Part shown: positions 54,246 to 63,601 of the stretch, piece after piece
Layout of the letters: each line of letters begins with the position of its first letter
How positions within the stretch are numbered: the first letter of the stretch is position 1
Source: Actinomycetospora sp. TBRC 11914
Lineage (GTDB): Bacteria > Actinomycetota > Actinomycetes > Mycobacteriales > Pseudonocardiaceae
Reading direction: 5' to 3'
NCBI RefSeq assembly: GCF_012933465.1
Contig: NZ_JABBND010000001.1
Location: forward strand, 372,001-436,000
DNA: 64,000 bases
Notes under the pieces: generated by a model
What the model saw: only the letters and a program-made list of their open reading frames with translations
The model's database searches: none
Told to the model about the DNA's origin: nothing
Program-made: the position numbers and the translations under genes

Positions 54246-55745
54246 TCAGCGCGATTTCCCGACGGCGGGTGCCGGCCCGGGCGCGCCCTGGTGGTCCTGC
54301 ACCGGGTGGGCCTCCTCCCGGTGCCGCCGCCGGCGGCGCACGAGGAGATCCACGACGCCGAGCAGGAACGACGCGGAGACGAGCCCCAGGGTCACGGTCA
54401 GCCCGACCGCGATCGCCGTCCCGTAGTCCTCGCCCGTCCCGGCGAGCGTGGCGTAGAAGACCGCCGCGACCACCGCGATGCCCAGCGAGGACATGATGCG
54501 CTGGGCCGTCTGCTGCATGCCCGCGGCCGTGCCGCCCTGGTCGGTCGGGACGTCGGCGAGGGTGAGCGTCTGGTTCGGCGTGATCACCATGCCGCTGCCG
54601 AGCCCCGCGACCAGCAGCGGCCCCGCGACGACGAGGCCGGCGTGCGGCCCCGCGTCCCCGGAGAGCAGCAGCGCGGCGGCGCCGAGACCGACGAGCATCA
54701 CCACCGAGCCCGCGACCACGAGGGGACGGCCGAGCCGGGTCACCACCCGGCCGCCGATCGCCGCCGCCACCGCCGACCCGATGGCGTAGGGCATCGTCGA
54801 GAGCCCGGACTCGATCGGCGAGTAGCCGAGCCCGCGCTGGAAGAACACGGTGAGCACGAAGAAGATCGCGGTGGAGCCGCCGATGTACAGCGAGCCCAGG
54901 GCGGTGCCCAGGGCGTAGCCGGGCCGGCGCAGCACCCGCCCGGTCACCAGCGGGGTCGCCCCCCGCCGGGCGAACCGGCGCTCCCACCCGACGAAGGCCG
55001 CGAAGAGCACGGCGGCGGGCCCGAGCAGCCACCACGGCGAGCGGGACGGCCCCGAGCTCTCCGAGAGCACGATCGGCACCATCACCGCGACGACCGACAG
55101 GCCGAGCAGGAGCGCGCCCAGCGGGTCGAGGGAGGTGTGCGACCGCTGCTCGGGTGGGTCGTCGTCGGGCAGCAGCCGCCGCGCGAAGAGCAGCGCCGCG
55201 ATCCCGAAGGGCAGGTTCACCAGGAAGACGAACCGCCACCCGGCGTCGGGACCCCCAAGCTGGATCAGCAGGCCGCCGATCAGCGGCCCGATCGCCGTCG
55301 ACGAGGCGTTCACCGCCCCGAAGACGCCGAAGGCCTTGCCGCGCTCGCGGCCGGAGAACATCGTCTGGATCAGCCCGAGGATCTGTGGGTTGAGCGCCCC
55401 GCCGGCCGCGCCCTGCAGCAGCCGGGCGACGACGAGCACCCAGGCCGCGGGCGCCAGGCCGGCAAGCACGCTGGCCGCCGCGAACGCCACCAGCCCGGCG
55501 ACGAACATCCGCTTCCGGCCGCGGGCGTCCCCGAGCCGGCCGCCCGGGACGAGCAGCAGCCCGAACGTCAGCGCGTACCCCGCGACCACCCACGACAGCT
55601 CCGCCGAGCTCGCGCCCAGCCCCTGCTGCAGCGACGGCAGCGCGACGTTGACGATGCTGACGTCGATGAAGATCATGACGCCGGCCGCCATGCAGACCGT
55701 GAGAGCCCACCACCGGCGGCGGTCGGTCGAGCTCGTCTCGGCCAT
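54246..55745 (-). CDS. MFS drug exporter, DHA2 (EmrB/QacA) type
   Basis: A 14-helix major facilitator of about 499 residues. IFIDVSIVNVALPSLQQGLG (motif D1), GGRLGDARGRKRMF (motif A) and ARLLQGAAGGALNPQ (motif B/C region) are in place. ATG 55745 is the first start giving a normal N-terminus; GTG 55769 would add eight residues. It is upstream of the leader peptide unit on the same strand, but that unit has its own promoter. Substrate unknown. Confidence 0.9.
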   Translation of the reverse strand: MAETSSTDRRRWWALTVCMAAGVMIFIDVSIVNVALPSLQQGLGASSAELSWVVAGYALTFGLLLVPGGRLGDARGRKRMFVAGLVAFAAASVLAGLAPAAWVLVVARLLQGAAGGALNPQILGLIQTMFSGRERGKAFGVFGAVNASSTAIGPLIGGLLIQLGGPDAGWRFVFLVNLPFGIAALLFARRLLPDDDPPEQRSHTSLDPLGALLLGLSVVAVMVPIVLSESSGPSRSPWWLLGPAAVLFAAFVGWERRFARRGATPLVTGRVLRRPGYALGTALGSLYIGGSTAIFFVLTVFFQRGLGYSPIESGLSTMPYAIGSAVAAAIGGRVVTRLGRPLVVAGSVVMLVGLGAAALLLSGDAGPHAGLVVAGPLLVAGLGSGMVITPNQTLTLADVPTDQGGTAAGMQQTAQRIMSSLGIAVVAAVFYATLAGTGEDYGTAIAVGLTVTLGLVSASFLLGVVDLLVRRRRRHREEAHPVQDHQGAPGPAPAVGKSR

Positions 55746-55903
55746 CTCCTGACCCGTCACGACGCCCACCGATCGTGGGGGACGCGGAGAGGGGCTCTGC
55801 TGCGCAGCGACGCGGTGTCCATGACGAAGCCAGGCAGTACCCGCCGATCGCGAGGGCGCAATCGTGCCGTGCGGCAGCGGTCACGCCGGGCGGCCCCGGC
55901 GGC

Positions 55904-56764
55904 TCAGCCCCGGTGCGAGGCGCGGGACCGGCCGAAGCCGAGTCCCCCGAGCAGGCCCCGCCGGGGGCGGCGGCCGTTGTCCTCGTACCCCTCGTACCCG
56001 TCGTACCGCGGCGTCACCGGCTGGCCCAGCGCGTAGCGGACGAGCTCCTCGTTGCCGGTGGCCGACCACACGCCGTCCGGGCCGGTCAGCGTGTCCTCGA
56101 ACCCGATCCGGGTGTCGAAGCCCTGGCGGCGGGCGTAGTCGAGCACCGGCCAGGCGCCGCTCTCCTCGCCGTGCAGCAGGATCGGCACCGGCATCGGACG
56201 CAGCGCCCGCAGCAGCCGGACCGCCTCGGCCACCGCCGAGTCGGGATCGGTCACCGTCACCTCGACGGTCACCCGCACCGTGTTCAGCGGCACCCCGGCG
56301 AGGCGCAGCTGGACCGCGTCGCCCGTGGTCCACACCCCGAGCTCGATGCCCAGGCCGACGGAGGCCACCGCCTCGCAGATGGTCTCCCACCCGCGCTCGT
56401 GGACGTTCACGGCGACGACGTCGGGCCGCGCGTGCTGCGGCAGGCCCGCCCACTCCTGCACCAGCTGGGTGCGGCGGAACGCGTTCGGCTCCACCCACCG
56501 GGCCAGCGGGACGCCGATCTCGAGACCGGGGGCGGCCCGCCGGATCGCCGCCACGGTGGTGCCGACGACGGCGGGGTCGAGCGACTCCCGACCCTGCGGG
56601 TCACGGGGGTGCACGTGGAAGCTCCGCACCCCGAGCGGGGCGACCGCGCCGGCGTCCCGCGCGAGCTCGTCGGGGTTGGTCGGCAGCGCCGGGGACACGC
56701 CCTCGGTGGGGCGGGTCCCGTTGGGGCAGCACTGCAGCACCACGGCCTCCCGCCCGTCCGACAC
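55904..56764 (-). CDS. BKACE family (3-keto-5-aminohexanoate cleavage-type) enzyme
   Basis: A 286-residue TIM-barrel protein of the beta-keto acid cleavage family. VVLQCCPNGTRP is the N-terminal strand, RSFHVHPRDPQGRESLDP holds the metal-binding HVHPRD motif, and PVPILLHGEESGAWPVLDYA the C-terminal barrel. The tail is Gly/Arg-rich and disordered, with RYDGYEGYEDNG. Such enzymes cleave a beta-keto acid with acetyl-CoA; the substrate here is unknown. Confidence 0.85.
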   Translation of the reverse strand: MSDGREAVVLQCCPNGTRPTEGVSPALPTNPDELARDAGAVAPLGVRSFHVHPRDPQGRESLDPAVVGTTVAAIRRAAPGLEIGVPLARWVEPNAFRRTQLVQEWAGLPQHARPDVVAVNVHERGWETICEAVASVGLGIELGVWTTGDAVQLRLAGVPLNTVRVTVEVTVTDPDSAVAEAVRLLRALRPMPVPILLHGEESGAWPVLDYARRQGFDTRIGFEDTLTGPDGVWSATGNEELVRYALGQPVTPRYDGYEGYEDNGRRPRRGLLGGLGFGRSRASHRG

Positions 56765-57041
56765 GCTCTCGGATCAGTTGAACATTGTGCCTCTCACGGT
56801 ACGCATGTGCAGACGCACAGCGCGGTTGATCGTTGCGCCGGGCGGGTGATGTCGGAGCCGAATTCCGCTGCGTGCCAGTCCGCTCCGTTGACGGACCGTG
56901 CCGGGAGCCGCAATTTGGGTTGATCCACCACGCCGGGCCCTCGCCGAACCGGCCCGCGACCCCCGCCCATGACATCGCCCCGAGACGCGCTGCTCACCGA
57001 GTTCCTCACCCACCCGCCCGAGCCCGAGGAGTGAGACGACC
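56765..57041. other. Divergent intergenic region with a 21-codon ORF
   Basis: The gap between the BKACE and CocE genes holds no recognisable gene. A 21-codon ORF at 56969-57034 (MTSPRDALLTEFLTHPPEPE...) ends seven bases before the CocE start and contains its GAGGAG ribosome-binding site, so it could couple translation or be a gene remnant. Confidence 0.35.
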
Positions 57042-58814
57042 GTGGACCTGCGCATCCCGCTGAAGCCCTCGACGGCCGGACCCCAGTACGCGGGCTGGGA
57101 ACCCCGCGGGTCGGTGCACTCCGGGCTGGGCTGCCGCGCCCTGCCCGGGCAGCGCGTCCCGGTCGCCGGCGGCGCCGAGCTGAACGCCGACGTCTACCTC
57201 CCGGAGACCCCGGGCCGGTACCCGGCCGTGGTGTCGTTCGGGGCCTACAGCACCGAGACCCACACGGCGGGCGTCCCGACCGGCTCGAACGAGATCGGGT
57301 CGCCGCCGGTCTTCACCGACCGCGGCTACGCCCCGGTCGTCGTCGAGCGCCGCGGGATGGGGCGCTCGACGGGCGAGCAGGTGATGTTCTTCGACCCGCA
57401 GGACGTCGACGACCACGAGGCCGTGATCGCCTGGGCGGCCGCGCAACCGTGGTGCTCCGGGGAGGTCGTGCTGTTCGGCACCTCCTACTACGGCATGACC
57501 CAACCGCTCGTCGCCGCCCGGCGGCCCCCGGCGCTCAGGGCGTTCTTCGCCAACGAGATGTGCACCGACTTCTTCCGCCACCTCGTCCAGTACGGCGGCG
57601 TGCCCGGCAGCTTCTTCCTCTCGGTGTGGATGGGCGCGAACTTCACCGCGGCGAACTACGACCGACGTCTCCCCGAGCCGGCCCGCGCGGCGATCAGCCA
57701 CGTCACCAACGGCCCGCTCCACCCGCTGCTCGGGAAGCTCGTCCACCGCGAGGTGGACACGATGTTCGGGAGGTTCATGGCGGCCACCCCGGTCGAGGAC
57801 GTCCGCGGGATCTACGCGCACTGGATGTTCGACGAGAAGACCCGGGCCGAGTCGTCGATCCCGGAGGGCTCCACCGGCGTGCTGGACCGGATCGAGGTGC
57901 CGTTCGCGGTCGTCCAGAACCTGTCGTACTGGAACCTGCACCAGTTCGGCAGCTACGACCTGTTCGAGAACGCGGGCACGCCGGCCGACCGGCGGTGGCT
58001 GGTCCTCGGGCCCCCGGAGTACGACCTGCCGGTCTACGCGTGGCAGGGCGAGGCGCTCGCGTTCTTCGACCACGTGGTGCACGGGCTCGACAACGGCTAC
58101 GGCGAGCAGCCCCGGGTGCGGTACTGGACGGACGGGGCGGGCGAGGACGGCGCCGGGGCCTTCGGGACCGCGCACGACTTCCCGCCGCCCGAGGGCACCG
58201 TCACCCGCCTGTACCTCGGCTCCGCCGGCGCCGACCACGTCACCCACCGGCTCGCGACCGAGCCGACCGGGGCCGGGTCGAACTCCTGGGCCGCCGTCCC
58301 CCGCGGCGTCCCGGTGCTCGGCGGTCTCGACGAGCTCGCCAACCAGCTGCTGTCCTTCGAGCTCGGCGTCACCGAGCCGACCCGGCTGGTCGGGGCGGTC
58401 ACCGCCCGGTTCACGTTCAGCTGCAACGAGATCGACTCCTACGTGATCGCGCGCCTGTCGCGGATCGACGCCGCCGGCGAGCGCCACCAGCTCGGGATGG
58501 GCGCGATCCGCCCGGTCGCGCGCACCGAGGACGGCGCCCGGAGCACCGCGGTGGAGATCGCCGTCGACTCGGGCCACCGCGAGCCGCTGCACCCGGATGA
58601 GCCGGTGGTCCTGCGCTTCAGCCTCACCCCGGCCCCGGTGGCGCTCGCCCCCGGCGAGCGGCTGCGCCTCGACGTGGGCAGCCGCTCCGACCTGCTGCGC
58701 AAGGGCCCGGGCGAGGGCTGGGCGCAGTTCGACCTGCCGGTCCCGCCCTATCTGTGCCGGAACACCCTCCACTTCGGGGGCGAGAGCTGGATCGAGGTCA
58801 CCGCCGTCCCCTAG
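57042..58814 (+). CDS. CocE/NonD family hydrolase (X-Pro dipeptidyl-peptidase-like)
   Basis: A 590-residue serine hydrolase. RGMGRSTGEQVMF is the oxyanion-side block, and VLFGTSYYGMTQPL contains the nucleophile Ser in G-x-S-Y-x-G (about residue 149). The C-terminal jelly-roll domain (about 370-590) ends CRNTLHFGGESWIEVTAVP. Family members hydrolyse acyl esters or N-acyl bonds; the substrate is unknown. GTG 57042. Confidence 0.9.
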   Translation: MDLRIPLKPSTAGPQYAGWEPRGSVHSGLGCRALPGQRVPVAGGAELNADVYLPETPGRYPAVVSFGAYSTETHTAGVPTGSNEIGSPPVFTDRGYAPVVVERRGMGRSTGEQVMFFDPQDVDDHEAVIAWAAAQPWCSGEVVLFGTSYYGMTQPLVAARRPPALRAFFANEMCTDFFRHLVQYGGVPGSFFLSVWMGANFTAANYDRRLPEPARAAISHVTNGPLHPLLGKLVHREVDTMFGRFMAATPVEDVRGIYAHWMFDEKTRAESSIPEGSTGVLDRIEVPFAVVQNLSYWNLHQFGSYDLFENAGTPADRRWLVLGPPEYDLPVYAWQGEALAFFDHVVHGLDNGYGEQPRVRYWTDGAGEDGAGAFGTAHDFPPPEGTVTRLYLGSAGADHVTHRLATEPTGAGSNSWAAVPRGVPVLGGLDELANQLLSFELGVTEPTRLVGAVTARFTFSCNEIDSYVIARLSRIDAAGERHQLGMGAIRPVARTEDGARSTAVEIAVDSGHREPLHPDEPVVLRFSLTPAPVALAPGERLRLDVGSRSDLLRKGPGEGWAQFDLPVPPYLCRNTLHFGGESWIEVTAVP

Positions 58815-58846
58815 CGTGCGGCCGGGACGGAGACGAGGGGACATCC

Positions 58847-59962
58847 ATGGGCGCGCTGCCGGTGGCCACGGAGACCGGCACCGCCGTGCCCGGCACCCGG
58901 CGTCGTCGCACCCCGGTGCAGCGTCCCGACGGTGCCCGCAGCCTGCGGCTGGTGGCGGTGAGCTTCGGCGTGACCGTCGTGGTCACCCGGCTCTACCTCG
59001 TCCTGACCGGCTACCCGCAGATCGGCGGCTCGGTCTACCACCTGGCCCACGCGCTGTGGGGCGGGCTGCTCCTGCTGGTCGGCGGGCTGCTCGCGCTGCT
59101 GTGGGGCAACCGGTGGGTGCACCCGCTGACCGCGGTGTGCGTGGGGGTCGGCTCGGGGCTCTTCGTCGACGAGGTCGGCAAGTTCATCACCCAGGCGAAC
59201 GACTACTTCACCCCGCTCGCGGCCCCGATCATCTACGTGGTGTTCCTGGCCGTGCTCGGGCTCGCGACCCTGGCGCGGCGGACCCACCTCGACCACCCCC
59301 GCACCCGGGCCTACGCCGCCGCGGAGCGGCTCACCGACGTGGCCGACGGGCCGCTCACCCCCGCCGCCCGGGACGCGCTGCTCGCCGACCTCACCGCCCT
59401 GGCGGCCGACCAGACGCGGCCGGACCTGGCCGCGCTCGCCCGCGCGGTCCGGCCGCTGGTCGCGGCCGCACCGGTCGAGCCGCCGGGGCACCGGACCCGG
59501 GCGCTCCGCGCGGCGCTGGTCCGGGCCGAGGCCGTCCTGCTGCCGCGGTGGGCGCACCGCCTGCTGCTCATCGCGGGCGCGGCGCTGCTCGGGCTGTTCT
59601 CGCTGGTGGGGCTGGTGGTCCTCGTCGTGCTCTGGGCGGGCGGGCCGGGCTCGACGCTGGTCCTCGACGATCGCGTGGTCCCGCCGGGCTCCCGGCCGGC
59701 GATGCTCGTGGTGGCGTCGGCCGGCGAAGCGGTCGTCGGGGTGCTGCTGCTCCTGGCCGCCGTCGGGCTGGTCCTCGGGCGCGACCGGTGGGGCACCACG
59801 GTCTCCCGCGCCGCCCTGGTGATCGCCCTCGCCGGGGTCAACGTCGCGCTGGGCTACCTCGACGCCGAACTGGTGGTCTCGGCCGTCGTCGTCGAGTTCG
59901 CCCTGCTCCTGCTGGTGGAGCGCTACCGCGCGCGGTTCGTCACCGCGCCGCGCCCGGGCTGA
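58847..59962 (+). CDS. Polytopic membrane protein, function unknown
   Basis: A 371-residue protein with seven to eight predicted helices: about four in the first half (SFGVTVVVTRLYLVLTG, LWGGLLLLVGGLLALLWG, PLTAVCVGVGSGLFVDEVGKF, IIYVVFLAVLGLATLA) and four after a cytoplasmic helical loop (about 140-240). VYHLAHALWGG and DEVGKFITQANDYF are the most distinctive stretches. No transporter signature is recognised. ATG 58847. The 3-prime end overlaps the convergent acyl-CoA dehydrogenase gene by 23 bp. Confidence 0.75.
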   Translation: MGALPVATETGTAVPGTRRRRTPVQRPDGARSLRLVAVSFGVTVVVTRLYLVLTGYPQIGGSVYHLAHALWGGLLLLVGGLLALLWGNRWVHPLTAVCVGVGSGLFVDEVGKFITQANDYFTPLAAPIIYVVFLAVLGLATLARRTHLDHPRTRAYAAAERLTDVADGPLTPAARDALLADLTALAADQTRPDLAALARAVRPLVAAAPVEPPGHRTRALRAALVRAEAVLLPRWAHRLLLIAGAALLGLFSLVGLVVLVVLWAGGPGSTLVLDDRVVPPGSRPAMLVVASAGEAVVGVLLLLAAVGLVLGRDRWGTTVSRAALVIALAGVNVALGYLDAELVVSAVVVEFALLLLVERYRARFVTAPRPG

Positions 59963-61007
59963 CGAGACCGCGGGACACCGTCGGCCAGAGCTCCTCCGCG
60001 CCGCCCGCGGCCAGCGCGCGACCCAGCTCGGCCGCCCACGGGCGCCCGCCGCCCCATTCGTCGCGCCAGGACCACAGCCGGCGGGTGAGCGCCCCGAGCG
60101 CGAACTCGCGGGTCATGCCCATGGCACCGGTCGCCTGGTGCGCGGCGGCCGCCACCTCGCCGGCCGCGCGGGAGGCGACGGCGGCGGCCGCGGCGACGTC
60201 GAGGCCGGCCGGCTCGCCGTCCTCCCCCGCGCTCGCGGCGGCAGCGCGGGCGGCCATCGCGACGAGCTCGGTCTGCTCGGCGATCCGGACGAGGTGGGCG
60301 GCCACCGCCGGGAACGCCGAGACCGGCCGGCCGAACTGCACGCGCTCGCCGGTGTAGCGCACCGTCAGCCCGGCCACGGCCCGCGCGGCCCCGGCGATCA
60401 GCGCGGCCCGCGAGAGCGCCCCGCGGCGGCGCAGCGCGTCGCCGGCGCCGGGCGGGGCGGGGGCGGTGGCGAGGGGGCGGACCCCGTCGAGGACGACGTG
60501 GTCGCGGGGCTCACCGGCCAGGTTCCGGCCGGGGGTGACCGCGGTCGCGGCCGGGTCGACGAGCACGACGACGGGTCCGTCCGGCGCGTCCGCGAGCACC
60601 GCGAGCGCGGCGGCCGACCGCGCCCAGGGCACCCGGGCGACGCTGCCGGCCAGCACCTCGCCGTCGAACGCCAGCCGCGGGGAGGCCGCCGTCGTCACCG
60701 GGCCCTCGGGGAGCTCCAGCCCGGCCGCGGCGAGCAGCCGACCACCGAGCAGCCCGGTCTCCGCCGCCGGGACCGGCGCGGGCGCGGCCCCGACGGCCTC
60801 GAGCACCGCGCACGCCTGCGCCACCGACCCGCCGGACCCGCCCGCCGACTCGGGCACGGACACCGTCGGGAACCCGCCCTCGGCGAGCGCCGTCCAGATC
60901 CCGGGGGCCTCGCCGTCGCGCTCGGCCGCCTCGAGGGCCTCCGGGGTGCAGCGCTCGCGGAGCACGTCGGCGACGGCGCGCCGGAGCTCCTCGCCCTCGT
61001 CGCTCAC
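59940..61007 (-). CDS. Acyl-CoA dehydrogenase-like subunit (355 aa)
   Basis: An acyl-CoA dehydrogenase fold shorter than usual. It starts SDEGEELRRAVADVLRERC, has the middle domain at about 110-185, and the C-terminal helical domain with YTGERVQFGRPVSAFPAVAAHLV (substrate/FAD region) and HQATGAMGMTREFAL. The typical S-x-P-x-A-G-S-D beta-domain block is not preserved. GTG 61007 overlaps the next dehydrogenase gene's stop by four bases, so the two probably form a heteromeric enzyme like the FadE pairs of steroid catabolism. Confidence 0.88.
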   Translation of the reverse strand: MSDEGEELRRAVADVLRERCTPEALEAAERDGEAPGIWTALAEGGFPTVSVPESAGGSGGSVAQACAVLEAVGAAPAPVPAAETGLLGGRLLAAAGLELPEGPVTTAASPRLAFDGEVLAGSVARVPWARSAAALAVLADAPDGPVVVLVDPAATAVTPGRNLAGEPRDHVVLDGVRPLATAPAPPGAGDALRRRGALSRAALIAGAARAVAGLTVRYTGERVQFGRPVSAFPAVAAHLVRIAEQTELVAMAARAAAASAGEDGEPAGLDVAAAAAVASRAAGEVAAAAHQATGAMGMTREFALGALTRRLWSWRDEWGGGRPWAAELGRALAAGGAEELWPTVSRGLVSPGAAR

Positions 61008-62146
61008 CGCGCGCCGCCCCGGGTGAGGGCCTTGGCCGCGATGCCGCGCAGGACCTCGGTGGTGCCGCCGCGCAGCGTCCAGCTCGGCGCGTTGAGGACG
61101 CACTCGGCAAGCAGCCGCTCGAACAGCGACGCCGCCTCCGGGTCGATCTCGGCCGCGGCGAGGTCGCGCATCGTCTCCACCACCTCCTGCTCGAAGACCG
61201 TCCCGACGTCCTTCACCAGCGCCGCCTCCGTCGCGGGCGCCTCGCCCTGCTCGAGCGCCCGCGCCACCGACAGCGAGAGCTGCCGGATCGACCACAGCCG
61301 CGCGGCGATCCCGCCGAACGCCTCGGCGGCCGCCTCGTCGAGGTCCTTCCCGTGCTCGGCCACGAACGCGCGCAGCAGCCCGAGCACCGAGAGGTAGCGG
61401 TCGGGGCCGGAGCGCTCGTGCGCCAGCTCGGCGGTGACCTGGGCCCAGCCCTGCCCGACCTCGCCGAGCACCCGCTCGTCGGGGACCACGACCCCGTCGA
61501 GCACCACCTCGTTGACGTGCAGCTCGCCGTCGATCAGCGGGATCGGCGACACCGTGACCCCCGGCGAGGACAGGTCGACGATCAGCTGCGAGAGCCCGGC
61601 GTGGCGGTCCTGCGCGGCCGAGGTGCGGCACAGCACGACGACGAAGTGGTTGAGGTGGGCGTTCGTCGTCCAGACCTTGGTGCCGTCGACCCGCCAGCCC
61701 TCCTCGGTGCGGGTCGCGGTGGTGCGCACCGAGGCGAGGTCGGACCCGGCGTCGGGCTCGCTCATCCCCAGCGAGAAGAAGCACTCCCCCGCCGCGATCC
61801 GCGGGAGGAACCACCGCCGCTGCTCCTCGGTGCCGAAGCGCAGCAGCGCCGGCGCGGTCTGGCGCTCGGCGATCCAGTGCGCGGCGATCGGGGCACCCGC
61901 CGCCAGCAGCTCCTCGACCACCACGAACCGCTCGACGGTGCTCGCCCCGGCGCCGCCGTACTCCCGCGGGATCGCCATCCCGACCCAGCCCTGCCCCGCG
62001 AGGGCGCGGCTGAACCCCGGGTCGTGGCGCCCGCCGAGCCCGAGACCCGGCCGGAAGTCCGCCGGGAGGGTGTCGGCGAGCCAGCGGCGCACGTCGTGGC
62101 GCAGGGCGTCCTCGTGCGGGGAGAGCGCGGTCGGCGCGAAGATCAC
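61004..62146 (-). CDS. Acyl-CoA dehydrogenase (380 aa)
   Basis: A full-length acyl-CoA dehydrogenase. GMAIPREYGGAGASTVERFVVVEELL is the N-terminal domain, FFSLGMSEPDAGSDLASVRT the FAD/acyl block, KVWTTNAHLNHFVVVL the middle domain, and LRGGTTEVLRGIAAKAL the C-terminal FAD motif. ATG 62146. It is the first gene of a two-gene unit divergent from a thioesterase, which suggests oxidation of a specific acyl-CoA. Confidence 0.93.
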   Translation of the reverse strand: MIFAPTALSPHEDALRHDVRRWLADTLPADFRPGLGLGGRHDPGFSRALAGQGWVGMAIPREYGGAGASTVERFVVVEELLAAGAPIAAHWIAERQTAPALLRFGTEEQRRWFLPRIAAGECFFSLGMSEPDAGSDLASVRTTATRTEEGWRVDGTKVWTTNAHLNHFVVVLCRTSAAQDRHAGLSQLIVDLSSPGVTVSPIPLIDGELHVNEVVLDGVVVPDERVLGEVGQGWAQVTAELAHERSGPDRYLSVLGLLRAFVAEHGKDLDEAAAEAFGGIAARLWSIRQLSLSVARALEQGEAPATEAALVKDVGTVFEQEVVETMRDLAAAEIDPEAASLFERLLAECVLNAPSWTLRGGTTEVLRGIAAKALTRGGAR

Positions 62147-62211
62147 GGCGGTGTCCCTCCGGGTCGGGGTCGCCCCATCTTCGCCCCGCGGTCCCCTGGT
62201 TGACTGCGCGG

Positions 62212-63027
62212 GTGATCAGCGAGCTGGAGGCCGACACCACCGGCGTCCCGGGTCCCGACGGCGGGTTCGACCTCACCCTCGCCGACCGCTGGGGCATCGG
62301 CGGCGGCCGGCTCAACGGGGGCTACCAGCTCGCCGCGGCGCTGAACCCGCTCACCACGGTCATGGCCGGGCACGGGCGGCCCGACCCGGTCGTCGCCTCC
62401 GCGACCTTCCTCCGCCCCGCCCTCGCCGGTCCCGCCCACCTGGCCACCACCGTCCACCGCGTGGGTCGCCGGGTCGCCAACGGCTCGGCGGAGCTGCACC
62501 AGCCCGGCCCGGACGGCGTGCCGCGCGAGGTGCTGCGCCTGGAGGCGAGCTTCGTCGACCTCGCCACCACCGAGCCCGACCGCTGGGACGGCGACGCCGC
62601 CCCGGCGCTCCCGCCGCCCGACGAGTGCCTCGATCTCCTCGCGGGCACCGGGATGCGCACCGACGCCCTCGTCGTCGGGCGGGTCGTGTTCCGGGTGCCC
62701 GAGCTGCCGGGCTGGCGCCGCCGCGAGCCCTCCGGCGACCCGACCGCCGAGTTCTGGGTCGGCTTCCGCGACGGCAGCGACCCGACCCTGGGCTCGCTCG
62801 CGTTCGTCGTCGACTGCGCCACGCCCGTGGTCGCCGAGCTCGGCCGTCGGACGAGCGGCACCGCGCAGCTCACCGTGCACCTGCGCGAGCACCCCGCGCC
62901 CGGCCCGCTGGCGTGCCGCGTGCGCACCCGCCACCTCGCACACGGACTGCACGAGGAGGACGTCGAGGTGTGGGACTCGGCCGGGGTCCTCTGCGCCCAG
63001 TCCCGTCAGCTGGCGCTGCTGGCGTAG
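62212..63027 (+). CDS. Acyl-CoA thioesterase, TesB-like double hot-dog
   Basis: A 271-residue thioesterase of the 4HBT_3/TesB-like group. The first hot-dog has LADRWGIGGGRLNGGYQLAAALNPL and ASATFLRPALAGPAHLATTV; the second has LGSLAFVVDCATPVV and TVHLREHPAPGPLACRVRT with the terminal EDVEVWDSAGVLCAQSRQLA. GTG 62212 is preferred; TTG 62200 would add four residues. It is divergent from the acyl-CoA dehydrogenase pair and probably releases CoA from related acyl-CoAs. Confidence 0.85.
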   Translation: MISELEADTTGVPGPDGGFDLTLADRWGIGGGRLNGGYQLAAALNPLTTVMAGHGRPDPVVASATFLRPALAGPAHLATTVHRVGRRVANGSAELHQPGPDGVPREVLRLEASFVDLATTEPDRWDGDAAPALPPPDECLDLLAGTGMRTDALVVGRVVFRVPELPGWRRREPSGDPTAEFWVGFRDGSDPTLGSLAFVVDCATPVVAELGRRTSGTAQLTVHLREHPAPGPLACRVRTRHLAHGLHEEDVEVWDSAGVLCAQSRQLALLA

Positions 63028-63101
63028 GTGCTGCGCGCGCCCGTGATCAGGGGGAGCGCACGAGCGTCCGCGAAGCGCGCCTCCGCAGGATCCCCGGTTA
63101 G

Positions 63102-63229
63102 GACCTCCGCGCGACGCACACACCCACGCGCCGGGCGACGACGATTCCGCACCGACCACCGCGCGACGCACACACCCAGGCGCCGGGCGACGACGATTCC
63201 GCACCGACCTCCGCGCGACGCACACGTGG
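63102..63229. repeat. 52-bp tandem repeats, left block
   Basis: Two full units and part of a third start at 63102, 63154 and 63206. The units differ at only a few bases (GACCTCCGCGCGACGCACAC versus GACCACCGCGCGACGCACAC). The 574-bp gap between the thioesterase and TetR genes has no gene. The reverse complement of this unit resembles the unit of the right block. Confidence 0.9.
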
Positions 63230-63281
63230 CGGGAGCCGGGGGGCCAGCCGTGCGCCCCACCCCCGACGGAGCACCACGAAC

Positions 63282-63345
63282 AAGATCAGGGAGTCGCTGC
63301 GCTCTCCACGGAGATCCGGTCGACGTGGAGGGACTCCGTGATCTT
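63282..63345. repeat. Large imperfect hairpin between the two 52-bp arrays
   Basis: AAGATCAGGGAGTC (63282-63295) pairs with GACTCCGTGATCTT (63332-63345) with one mismatch, and inside it CTCCACG (63304-63310) pairs perfectly with CGTGGAG (63324-63330). It lies midway between the two oppositely oriented arrays. Confidence 0.75.
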
Positions 63346-63394
63346 CGGGGCGATCGCGTCGGCCCGCCCGCCCGCGGTCGGAGCCCACGGCGGT

Positions 63395-63595
63395 CCACCA
63401 CCGGCGCCGGACCGTGTGCGCCACGCGTCTGTCCACCACAGCCCGCAGGCCCGCACCGCCGGAATGTGTGCGCCACGCGGCGGTCCACCCGAGCCCGCAG
63501 GCCCGCACCGCCGGAATGTGTGCGCCACGCGGCGGTCCACCACAGCCCGCAGGCCCGCACCGGCGGACCGTGTGCGCCACGCGTCGGTCCACGCG
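63395..63595. repeat. 52-bp tandem repeats, right block (opposite orientation)
   Basis: The block GTGTGCGCCACGCG recurs at exactly 52-bp spacing: 63414, 63466, 63518 and 63570. Each is followed by GTCCACC and, in the first three units, GCCCGCAGGCCCGCACCG. Like the left block the period is 52 bp, and the core GTGTGCG-C-CGCGG-GGTC matches the left block's reverse complement. Confidence 0.9.
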
Positions 63596-63601
63596 TCCTG
63601 C

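Noticed and set aside
63286-63543. 85-codon minus-strand frame in the 52-bp repeat region
   Set aside because: It is produced by the repeats (WRT-HTFRRCGPAG units) and has no ribosome-binding site; frames shift from unit to unit because 52 is not divisible by three.
63102-63595. CRISPR array
   Set aside because: Units are contiguous 52-bp tandem repeats with no spacer variation, in two orientations, and no cas genes are near.
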